DNA from: Chloroflexota bacterium | GTDB lineage: Bacteria; Chloroflexota; Anaerolineae; Anaerolineales; Anaerolineaceae | Assembly (NCBI GenBank): GCA_019136175.1 | Contig: JAGVUS010000163.1 | Location: 1 to 7,456, forward strand | Reading direction: 5' to 3' | DNA: 7,456 nt | Shown here: positions 1-4,880 of the stretch, one piece after another | Layout of the letters: every line of letters begins with the position of its first letter | Position numbering within the stretch: position 1 is the first letter of the stretch | Program-made: the position numbers and the translations under genes | Notes under the pieces: model-generated | What the model was told of the DNA's origin: nothing | The model's input: the letters and a program-made list of their open reading frames with translations, nothing else | Databases searched by the model: none

Positions 1-240
1 ACGCACGCCGTCCATATCCAGCCCGGCAATCTTTTCCTTGATTTCCTTGAGGGGCAGGAAGGCGTCCTTCAACCGGCGAATCAGTTCCAGCCGCAGCAGG
101 TAATCCTCATTAAAGGTGGCATAGCGTCCCTTGTTATCGGGGGCGGGCAACAAGCCTTCCTGGATGTAGTAGCGGATCGTCCGCACAGAGACACCGCTCT
201 TTTCCGCCAGTTCGTGAATGAGGAATTCGATTTGAAGCAT
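1..240 (-). CDS. MerR-family transcriptional regulator (N-terminal part, runs off the left edge)
   Basis: The 80 codons seen encode a MerR-type DNA-binding domain: a helix-turn-helix near residues 8-25 (IHELAEKSGVSVRTIRYY), the family-typical RTIRYY at 20-25, a wing with GLLPAP at 29-34 and GRYATF at 38-43, then helices rich in Leu/Arg (LLRLELIRRL). MerR regulators are dimers that bind a palindrome in the promoter spacer and twist or repress the promoter. The ATG at 240 is chosen because an AAAGGA Shine-Dalgarno lies 6 nt upstream and no other in-frame start occurs between it and the promoter. The effector-binding C-terminal half lies outside the window, so the inducer cannot be guessed. The gene is divergent from an ABC-2 exporter operon, which is its likely target along with itself. 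The family call is firm; the target is inferred. Confidence 0.93.
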   Translation of the reverse strand, partial: MLQIEFLIHELAEKSGVSVRTIRYYIQEGLLPAPDNKGRYATFNEDYLLRLELIRRLKDAFLPLKEIKEKIAGLDMDGVR

Positions 241-269
241 GATTGGTCCTTTTGCTGTGTAATAAAAAC

Positions 270-298
270 AGTATAACAGTATTACGTACTACTGTCAA
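270..298 (-). promoter_or_regulatory. Sigma70-type promoter of the MerR gene
   Basis: Read on the minus strand, TTGACA (298-293) and TATACT (275-270) are separated by exactly 17 bp. This is a near-consensus promoter. Transcription would start near 263, leaving a leader of about 22 nt with the AAAGGA ribosome site before the ATG at 240. An alternative, poorer -10 (TACTGT, 273-268) would give the 19-bp spacer usual for MerR-activated promoters, so this element could be read as repressed or as MerR-activated. Confidence 0.75.
276..295. promoter_or_regulatory. Palindromic operator, probably bound by the MerR regulator
   Basis: The 20 bases ACAGTATTACGTACTACTGT match their reverse complement at 18 of 20 positions; only one base pair of the dyad is broken. 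The dyad fills the spacer between the -35 and -10 of the merR promoter, which is where MerR-family dimers bind. A further half-site (ACAGTAT, 268-274) lies 8 bp away in direct orientation over the -10. Binding by this particular regulator is inferred from position and symmetry. Confidence 0.7.
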
Positions 299-322
299 GA
301 TGCAATTTGTGATTCCACCCTG

Positions 323-362
323 CCGGGAACCGCCCAAAAGCCAGGCTTCCCGGATGTATAAT
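323..362 (+). promoter_or_regulatory. Likely promoter of the ABC exporter operon, with an inverted repeat over the -35 region
   Basis: A perfect TATAAT lies at 357-362, 24 bp before the ATPase start codon at 386. No recognisable -35 lies 16-18 bp upstream, which suggests a promoter that needs an activator. That region is flanked by a perfect 7-bp inverted repeat, CCGGGAA (323-329) and TTCCCGG (347-353), with a 17-nt gap. The predicted start near 369 would give a leader of about 17 nt containing GGAG (372-375), 10 nt before the ATG. Confidence 0.45.
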
Positions 363-488
363 ATGCTTCACGGAGATCTCATCGCATGATACGCACTGAA
401 GGATTAACCAAGCTGTTCAACCAGGGACGCAACCAGCCATCCATCACCGCCGTGGAAGACCTGACCCTGCAGGTGGAGGAAGGCGAGG

Positions 489-508
489 TTTTCGGCTTTT
501 CGGCTTTT
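489..508 (+). repeat. Tandem octamer TTTTCGGC x2.5 causing the ATPase frameshift
   Basis: Bases 489-496 and 497-504 are identical (TTTTCGGC), and the next four bases (TTTT) continue the period, giving 20 bases of perfect period-8 repeat. The unit length is not a multiple of three, so gain or loss of one unit switches the reading frame. One unit removed gives the normal ...EVFGFLGPNGAGKT... sequence. The repeat ends in a T5 run (505-509), itself a possible slippage site. Confidence 0.9.
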
Positions 509-1317
509 TGGGTCCCAATGGTGCCGGCAAGACCACCACCGTGCGGATGCTAGCCTGCCTGATCGGGATGACCCGCGGGCGCGCCTGGATCAATGGGTAC
601 GAGGTGGGCAGGGATGACCAGGCAATCCGCCAGTCGGTAGGGCTGCTGACGGAAACCCCAGGCATGTACGACCGCCTGAGCGCCGAGCGCAACCTGACGC
701 TTTTTGCCCGGCTCTACAACGTCAGCCAACCGGCTGCCCGGGTAGAGAAATACCTGCGCATGCTGGGCTTGTGGGACCGGCGGATGGACGAAGTGGGCAG
801 TTTTTCCAAGGGAATGCGGCAGAAGCTGGCAATCGCCCGGGCACTGCTCCACGAACCGCGGCTGGTTTTCCTGGATGAGCCCACCAGCGGGCTGGACCCC
901 GAGGCTGCCAAGCTGGTGCGCGATTTCATCGAAGAGTTAAAGACCGCGGGACGCACCATCTTCCTCTGCACGCACAACCTGGACGAAGCTGACCGTCTCT
1001 GCGACCGGATCGCCATTTTCAAAACCCGCCTGGTGACGGTGGATTCCCCTGCCAACCTGCGCCAAAAACTGTACGGGCGCTCGGTGGTCATTCACCTGGC
1101 GGAACTCCAGCCCGGCTGGGTGGACCTGGTGCGCTCCCTGCCGTTTGTCCGCGAGGCGCGCTCCGTGGAAAACCGCCTGGTCATCCGGCTGGACAACCCG
1201 GAGGAGCAGAACCCGGTGATCATCCAGCAGCTGGTGCAAGCGGGCGGGCGCATCCAGTTTGTGGGGGAACTGCGCCACTCCCTGGAAGATGTTTATCTGA
1301 AAATGATTGGAAACTAG
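508..1317 (+). CDS. ABC transporter ATPase, main open frame (269 aa, lacks its first 38 residues)
   Basis: This frame holds nearly the whole nucleotide-binding domain. Numbered from the TTG at 508, it has Walker A GPNGAGKTT at 2-10, a Q-loop region LLTETPGMYDRL at 46-57 in which the usual Gln is replaced, a signature FSKGMRQK at 99-106, Walker B LVFLDEP at 119-125, D-loop SGLDP at 127-131 and the switch His in CTHNLDEA at 154-161. The C-terminal tail ends in SLEDVYLKMIGN, as in ABC-2 (NatA/DrrA-like) ATPases. It would power the permease that starts 9 nt after its stop. The TTG has no ribosome site in front of it (the preceding bases are the T/C/G repeat), so translation starting here is doubtful. 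A protein starting here would also lack the first beta strands of the fold. The real start is most likely 386 on an unbroken allele. Substrate is unknown. Confidence 0.85.
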   Translation: MGPNGAGKTTTVRMLACLIGMTRGRAWINGYEVGRDDQAIRQSVGLLTETPGMYDRLSAERNLTLFARLYNVSQPAARVEKYLRMLGLWDRRMDEVGSFSKGMRQKLAIARALLHEPRLVFLDEPTSGLDPEAAKLVRDFIEELKTAGRTIFLCTHNLDEADRLCDRIAIFKTRLVTVDSPANLRQKLYGRSVVIHLAELQPGWVDLVRSLPFVREARSVENRLVIRLDNPEEQNPVIIQQLVQAGGRIQFVGELRHSLEDVYLKMIGN

Positions 1318-1326
1318 GAAGCTGCC

Positions 1327-2115
1327 ATGAACCACATCTGGACAATCATCGAGAAGGAATGGGCGGAGGTGTTTAAAAACCGCATGGTGCTGCTGACTGT
1401 CATCATCATGCCGCTGATCTTCACTGCCCTGCCAGTCGTCATGCTGTACATCATGAATTCCAGCGGGGTTGCCGGGGAGATGTCGGATGTTCCGGCGGAA
1501 TTTGCCGCACTTTGTGAAACAAATCTTTCCGCCGGAGACTGCATGCAGATTTTCATGATCAACCAGTTCCTGTTTCTCTACATGATGATGCCGCTGGCAA
1601 TTCCGATTGCCATTGCCGCTTATTCCATTGTGGGGGAAAAAACCACCCGCAGCCTGGAGCCGCTGCTTGCCACCCCCATCACCACGGTGGAACTGCTGGT
1701 GGGGAAGGGGTTGGCGGCACTGCTGCCCGGCGTGCTGGCGACCTGGGCATGTTTTGGCATTTTTCACCTGGCACTATGGCTGATGCATGTTCCGGTGGGA
1801 GTGCGCAGCTATGTTGCCGGTCCGGTCTGGCTGCTGGCAATCCTGCTGCTTGGTCCGTTGATGGCAGTGGCGGCGGTCAATTTTGCGCTGATTGTCTCTG
1901 CGCGGGTCAATGATCCGCGTGCAGCGGAGCAAATTTCAATGGTATTGATCGTGCCGCTGCTGGGTCTGCTCTTTGGGCAGATCGCCGGGGTGATTACTGT
2001 TAATGCCCAACTTATGCTCATCTCAGCTGCCGTCCTGCTGGTGGTGGATATCGGGTTGATTTACCTGGGGGAACGCCTGTTCCGCCGCGAAACCATTCTC
2101 ACCCGTTGGAAGTGA
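1327..2115 (+). CDS. ABC-2 type transporter permease
   Basis: This 262-aa integral membrane protein is the export channel partner of the preceding ATPase. Six hydrophobic segments can be seen, roughly at 21-43, 80-102, 127-150, 167-191, 204-225 and 228-249. A basic/aromatic N-terminal amphipathic stretch (IWTIIEKEWAEVFKNR) faces the ATPase. The cytoplasmic loop after helix 2 carries the ABC-2 hallmark GEKTTRSLEPLLATPI (103-118) followed by ELLVGK. The loop between helices 1 and 2 (about 44-79) is predicted outside the membrane and has two Cys (63 and 72) that could pair. The ATG at 1327 lies 9 nt after the ATPase stop, with GGAA in that gap, so the genes are co-transcribed and probably translationally coupled. 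If the ATPase is really inactive, this permease has no dedicated motor. The cargo cannot be told from sequence. Confidence 0.93.
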   Translation: MNHIWTIIEKEWAEVFKNRMVLLTVIIMPLIFTALPVVMLYIMNSSGVAGEMSDVPAEFAALCETNLSAGDCMQIFMINQFLFLYMMMPLAIPIAIAAYSIVGEKTTRSLEPLLATPITTVELLVGKGLAALLPGVLATWACFGIFHLALWLMHVPVGVRSYVAGPVWLLAILLLGPLMAVAAVNFALIVSARVNDPRAAEQISMVLIVPLLGLLFGQIAGVITVNAQLMLISAAVLLVVDIGLIYLGERLFRRETILTRWK

Positions 2116-2118
2116 CCC

Positions 2119-2901
2119 ATGCACAAACCCCATTCCACCTTCCTGTTGTTTGCATTGATTCTTGGCATCCTTTTTGCGGTTGTTGCATCCCCTGTTGCCG
2201 CGCAGGAGAGTGAGTTCCGCCTGAGCGTCAATCGCAATTTTGGCTATTCCAGCGGCGCAGAAATCCGCGGATCGTTCACGCTCGCCGTGGTGGGACCGGA
2301 AACGATTCAATCCGTCACCTACCTGCTGGATGGCGAGCCGATTGACACCATCAGCGCGGCGCCGTTCAAGCTGGTCTTCCAGACAGGCGATTATCCCTTT
2401 GGCAATCATACACTTTCCGCCCGGGTGCAAACAAGCGACGGACGCACTCTCACCACGCCGGAAAGGGTCTTCATTTTTGCCACCGCCGAGCAGGAATCCG
2501 CCGCGATCCGCCGGATTCTTGGACCCATGGGCGGCATCCTGGTGGGAATTGTGGTGCTGGTTGGGCTGTCCATGTTCCTGGGCACCCGCAAAAAGCCCCT
2601 CGTGCAGCTTCCCCCGGGCACACCACGCAAATACAGTCTGTCCGGCGGGGGGATCTGCCGGCATTGCCACCGCCCGGTCCCGCTGCACTGGTGGGGAATC
2701 AACGCCGGGGTGGGTAAGTATGACCGCTGTGATCTGTGTGGAAAATGGAGCATTTTCCGGAGAGTGCCGCGGCAGGAACTGGAAGCCGCCGAGGCTGCCG
2801 AACTTGCGCAGGCGCAATCCAAACCGGAACCCTCGTCAAAATCGGAGGATGAGAAGATGCGGGACCTGCTGGAGGACTCCCGCTACACAGACCGGTTGTA
2901 G
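2119..2901 (+). CDS. Exporter-linked membrane protein: signal peptide, Ig-like domain, TM helix, zinc ribbon
   Basis: This 260-aa protein starts 3 nt after the permease stop. In order it has: a signal peptide (1-28, ending VAA before QE); an Ig-like beta-sandwich (about 32-120) with the YLLDG...APFKLVF...GNHTLSARV...DGRT pattern of bacterial Ig domains in the Big_7 style; one transmembrane helix (about 136-156) followed by RKK, which puts the C terminus in the cytoplasm; a zinc ribbon with Cys at 180, 183, 204 and 207 (CRHC and CDLC) around a Trp-rich HWWG; and a charged, helix-prone tail (about 215-260). No enzyme motif is seen. The operon position suggests it assists or senses the exporter, with the Ig domain reading the outside and the zinc ribbon contacting something inside, but this is inference. 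I recognise the parts and not a named family. Confidence 0.88.
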   Translation: MHKPHSTFLLFALILGILFAVVASPVAAQESEFRLSVNRNFGYSSGAEIRGSFTLAVVGPETIQSVTYLLDGEPIDTISAAPFKLVFQTGDYPFGNHTLSARVQTSDGRTLTTPERVFIFATAEQESAAIRRILGPMGGILVGIVVLVGLSMFLGTRKKPLVQLPPGTPRKYSLSGGGICRHCHRPVPLHWWGINAGVGKYDRCDLCGKWSIFRRVPRQELEAAEAAELAQAQSKPEPSSKSEDEKMRDLLEDSRYTDRL

Positions 2902-2918
2902 GCAATTCCTGAAAACCA

Positions 2919-2947
2919 CAGTCCCCATGAAACAACCATGGGGACTG
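2919..2947. terminator. Hairpin between convergent genes, possible bidirectional terminator
   Basis: A perfect 11-bp stem (CAGTCCCCATG at 2919-2929 with CATGGGGACTG at 2937-2947) encloses a 7-nt loop. It lies 17 nt after the stop of the zinc-ribbon gene and 36 nt after the stop of the minus-strand 78-aa gene. On the plus strand no U-tract follows. On the minus strand the stem is followed by TGGTTTTC, a short U-rich stretch. It may terminate the minus-strand transcript and protect the 3' end of the other. Confidence 0.6.
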
Positions 2948-2982
2948 CCTGATGAATCAGTATTCCAATCCAGTAGTTCTGT

Positions 2983-3219
2983 TCAGGTGCCGGTCCCGGG
3001 CGGACTGGCAGGCGGGGATTCCTCTTCCATCCGCCGCCGCAGGAAAGCCACCATTTCCTCCACGCTGCCAAACCCAATGACCTGCCGCGTGCGGGGATCC
3101 TCCAGGGAAGCCTGCCAGCAGGCTCCATCGGGATCGGGGGTGCGCCAGATGCGCAGCAGGAAGGAGAAATAGGGAGTGGGGGTCATGGCGGGAATCACCG
3201 TGGGAGAATATTCCATCAC
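2983..3219 (-). CDS. Small conserved-looking hypothetical protein (78 aa), coupled to the secreted protein gene
   Basis: This short protein is predicted to be soluble and has no signal peptide or membrane helix. Its core (residues 18-62) contains LLRIWRTPDPDGACWQASLE, DPRTRQVIGF and a helix SVEEMVAFLRRRMEEE, followed by a Pro/Ser/Thr tail. From memory this pattern (LLRLWR...W.ASLE.P.T..R.GF.SLE.L..FL) recurs in small Chloroflexota proteins of unknown function. Of the three overlapping minus-strand frames here it is the only one with a protein-like composition. The start is GTG at 3219 or ATG at 3216. The ATG overlaps the upstream gene's TGA as TGATG, so it is probably made by reinitiation from the same mRNA. 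The hairpin at 2919-2947 would end the transcript. No function is assigned. Confidence 0.7.
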   Translation of the reverse strand: MMEYSPTVIPAMTPTPYFSFLLRIWRTPDPDGACWQASLEDPRTRQVIGFGSVEEMVAFLRRRMEEESPPASPPGTGT

Positions 3220-4757
3220 CGCAGCACCGCGGGCAGGGCAACCCGGTTCAGCCGGTAGGCGGATTCAATTGCGCCCAGGTCGCAGTACCAGCCATGCGGG
3301 CGGTTTTCGTTCAACTGGTCATGGTCAATCAGGTCACCATTCCTGTCCACACAACCAGCCGGGTTGCCGCGGTCAATTGCCGGGCTGATGCCAGTCAGAT
3401 CATGATAATACTGACCGCTGGTCAGGTCCTGGAACAGGTCGGTTAATCCAGCCTGGATGGGGAACAGCTTGGAACCGTTCTGCAAACCCTGGGTGCTGCC
3501 ATTGATGGTGCAGGTACCCCTGCCCACCAAGTTGTAACCACGCGAGAAGAGTGCGCCGTAGCAATCCGGGTCCACCCCCGGGTAGAGCGGGGGAGTTGAA
3601 GGGCTGCGGTCGTTGTTCCCGGCAATGATGGTGTTGCGGAACTCCACCAGGCTGGGGGCAACATTGTATATTCCCCCCCCGGCTCCAACACCATCCCCAA
3701 CACCATCAAAGTCCCAATCTGCAAAATTATCAGAAATGGTGACGTTGAACAAATCCATATTTGAGTTAGCGCCGACGAAAATGCCACCACCATCCTGATA
3801 TGCCGCATTGCCGCTGATGGTGGTGTTGGTCACCCAGGCGTGGGTGCAATCCGCTTGGGTGGTTTGGAAGATGCCGCCGCCCTGTTCATATGCCAGCCCC
3901 AAGGTTACACTTGAATCGATTAACGACCATTCGAGGTCGGTGACAAAGATATTCCCGCCATTGTCCGCATTGTTGTTCCGAATAATGACGTCAAACAGAA
4001 TAGCATCGTTATCACAATAATACCCGCCCAGGTATAAGCCGCCACCATTGACAGTTGCGGAATTATCCAATACCCGGGTGTTGGCAATCAGAAAATCGCC
4101 ATAATCACTGTTATAGATTGCGCCGCCATTGTTGGCAGAATTTCCAGAGAAAATTGAATCGGTCAGGTTGAGAATGCCGTTGTTATACAACGCACCCCCG
4201 TTATATGTCCCGGTAACGTAATTATCCTCAAAATACCCGTCATCGATGATGGCTGCACCATTGTTAAGCAAAGCTCCACCATGGGCGCTGGCGACAGAAT
4301 TGGCTTCAAAATCGCTGTCATAAACATACAGGGTTCCATTGTTGATAATGCCGCCGGAACTGTAAATCCGGATATGCTCCAACGTAAGGGTGACACCAGA
4401 ATTGACCGTAAAAAGCCGGTTGGCATTCCCATTGGCAATCCCGGAGAGGGTGGCATCCGTACCCACAATTGTCAAGTTTTGTGTGATGGTGAAGCTTGCA
4501 TCCGGAACCTGGTAATTGTATCCACCCAGATTGATTGTATCGGCACCAGCACAGGCATTGGCTTCCTGGATGGCAGCCCGCACAGTGCACAGCCCGCCAC
4601 TGGTGGCGCAGATACAGTTCCCCGGAACAGCGTCCGCTCCATCGGTTGTGGTATTAACAGCGAAAGTTGCCATGGCGTTTACCGGCAAGGCATGGAAACC
4701 CAACATGCCCGCCAGGATTGCTATGACCAGGATCATGGAAAAACAGTGAACTTTCAT
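3216..4757 (-). CDS. Secreted CSLREA / choice-of-anchor Q beta-helix protein
   Basis: This 513-aa protein is exported. A signal peptide covers about 1-28 or 1-30 (hydrophobic 8-22, then LPVNA-MA). A CSLREA-type N-terminal module follows (31-67: FAVNTTTDGADAVPG, then C48, C50, C57 and TVRAAIQEANA). The middle (about 90-385) is a right-handed parallel beta-helix with repeated coils such as NSANNGGAIYN, NSATVNGGGLYL and NAAYQDGGGIFV, rich in Asn and Gly. The C terminus (about 397-500) is the choice-of-anchor Q module (GYNLVGRG...SPAIDRG...RPHGWYCDLGAIE). It ends in YRLNRVALPAVLR. Such proteins are extracellular or surface-bound, and binding of polymers or surfaces is a guess. DWDFDG at 347-352 fits a DxDxDG calcium loop. 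The ATG at 4757 has GGAG 9 nt upstream. No catalytic residues of pectate lyases or hydrolases are evident. Confidence 0.9.
   Translation of the reverse strand: MKVHCFSMILVIAILAGMLGFHALPVNAMATFAVNTTTDGADAVPGNCICATSGGLCTVRAAIQEANACAGADTINLGGYNYQVPDASFTITQNLTIVGTDATLSGIANGNANRLFTVNSGVTLTLEHIRIYSSGGIINNGTLYVYDSDFEANSVASAHGGALLNNGAAIIDDGYFEDNYVTGTYNGGALYNNGILNLTDSIFSGNSANNGGAIYNSDYGDFLIANTRVLDNSATVNGGGLYLGGYYCDNDAILFDVIIRNNNADNGGNIFVTDLEWSLIDSSVTLGLAYEQGGGIFQTTQADCTHAWVTNTTISGNAAYQDGGGIFVGANSNMDLFNVTISDNFADWDFDGVGDGVGAGGGIYNVAPSLVEFRNTIIAGNNDRSPSTPPLYPGVDPDCYGALFSRGYNLVGRGTCTINGSTQGLQNGSKLFPIQAGLTDLFQDLTSGQYYHDLTGISPAIDRGNPAGCVDRNGDLIDHDQLNENRPHGWYCDLGAIESAYRLNRVALPAVLR
3685..3708. repeat. 12-bp tandem repeat inside the beta-helix gene
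   Basis: CCAACACCATCC (3685-3696) is followed directly by CCAACACCATCA (3697-3708), matching at 11 of 12 positions. On the coding strand it encodes DGVG-DGVG (residues 351-358), within an extended loop that also contains DWDFDG. The unit is in frame, so changes in copy number would only lengthen the loop. A C8 run (3673-3680) lies 4 bp away. Confidence 0.75.
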
Positions 4758-4805
4758 CAGTGTCTGCTCCTTGTTTCATTGAAAGTTTACGATGATGGTG
4801 TGATC

Positions 4806-4837
4806 AGAATACCAAACCGGTGTCAAAAAAACGTCAA
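4806..4837 (-). promoter_or_regulatory. Likely promoter of the secreted beta-helix protein gene
   Basis: On the minus strand, TGGTATTCT (4814-4806) is an extended -10 element (TGnTATTCT, 5 of 6 in the hexamer). Two -35-like hexamers lie upstream, TTGACA (4826-4821) and TTGACG (4837-4832), at 9 and 20 bp from the -10, so neither has ideal spacing. Transcription from near 4799 would leave a leader of about 41 nt. Poor -35 spacing combined with a repeat that resembles activator sites suggests activation-dependent expression. Confidence 0.45.
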
Positions 4838-4839
4838 AA
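4822..4839. promoter_or_regulatory. GTCAAAA direct repeat with 11-bp period, candidate SARP-type operator
   Basis: The heptamer GTCAAAA occurs at 4822-4828 and again, exactly, at 4833-4839 with a 4-bp spacer (TTTTGAC on the other strand). A degenerate third copy in phase (ACCAAAC, 4811-4817) matches 4 of 7. SARP regulators with winged-helix plus BTAD domains are known to bind direct heptamers spaced this way just upstream of a -10. The gene next door encodes such a regulator. On the minus strand the proximal heptamer ends 10 nt before TATTCT; on the plus strand it ends 15 nt before TATAAT. Binding is inferred. Confidence 0.55.
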
Positions 4840-4854
4840 GGATGTTTTATTCGT

Positions 4855-4860
4855 TATAAT
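4855..4860 (+). promoter_or_regulatory. -10 element of the SARP/AfsR-like regulator gene
   Basis: A perfect TATAAT ends 20 nt before the GTG start at 4881. No good -35 hexamer lies 16-18 bp upstream; instead that region contains the GTCAAAA repeat. The predicted start near 4867 leaves a very short leader of about 14 nt, with the ribosome site AGGTG (4868-4872) at its very beginning. Confidence 0.5.
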
Positions 4861-4880
4861 AATAACCAGGTGCCAACATC

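Larger units (their letters stand above)
386..1317 (+). pseudogene. ABC-2 type transporter ATP-binding protein gene, split by a frameshift
   Basis: Translation from the ATG at 386 gives a normal ABC-ATPase N terminus (MIRTEGLTKLF, then ITAVEDLTLQV and EEGEVFGF at residues 31-38). The frame then leaves the family at 500 and stops at TAG 551-553 after 55 aa. The rest of the ATPase continues in another frame from 508. The break coincides with an exact 8-bp tandem duplication at 489-504. Deleting one copy joins EGEVFGF directly to LGPNGAGKT and gives a 307-aa protein, the usual size for ABC-2 drug/lipid exporter ATPases. The start at 386 has a GGAG 10 nt upstream and a TATAAT behind it. All other motifs are intact, so the lesion is recent, reversible, compensated by recoding, or an assembly error. 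I mark it as broken because no continuous frame exists in the sequence given. Confidence 0.8.

Noticed and set aside
252..285. Possible plus-strand promoter within the merR operator region (TTGCTG with TATAAC or TATTAC)
   Set aside because: The spacers would be 14 or 22 bp, and the exporter has a better -10 at 357-362.
937..1767. 276-codon minus-strand open frame across the ATPase/permease junction
   Set aside because: It is His/Gln-rich, spans two sense genes with clear motifs, and lacks any domain.
2240..3172. 310-codon plus-strand open frame overlapping the zinc-ribbon gene and continuing through the hairpin
   Set aside because: Its composition (Arg/Ser/Pro/Trp-rich) is that of an out-of-frame translation. 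It overlaps the signal peptide/Ig/zinc-ribbon frame and the opposite-strand 78-aa gene.
2957..3241. Two other minus-strand frames (2957-3241 and 2883-3128) overlapping the 78-aa gene
   Set aside because: They lack a coherent composition, and only the 2983-3219 frame is coupled to the upstream stop. The 2883-3128 frame would also run through the hairpin.
3443..3808. 121-codon minus-strand frame inside the beta-helix gene
   Set aside because: It is a shifted frame of a gene with a clear signal peptide, beta-helix repeats and anchor-Q module.
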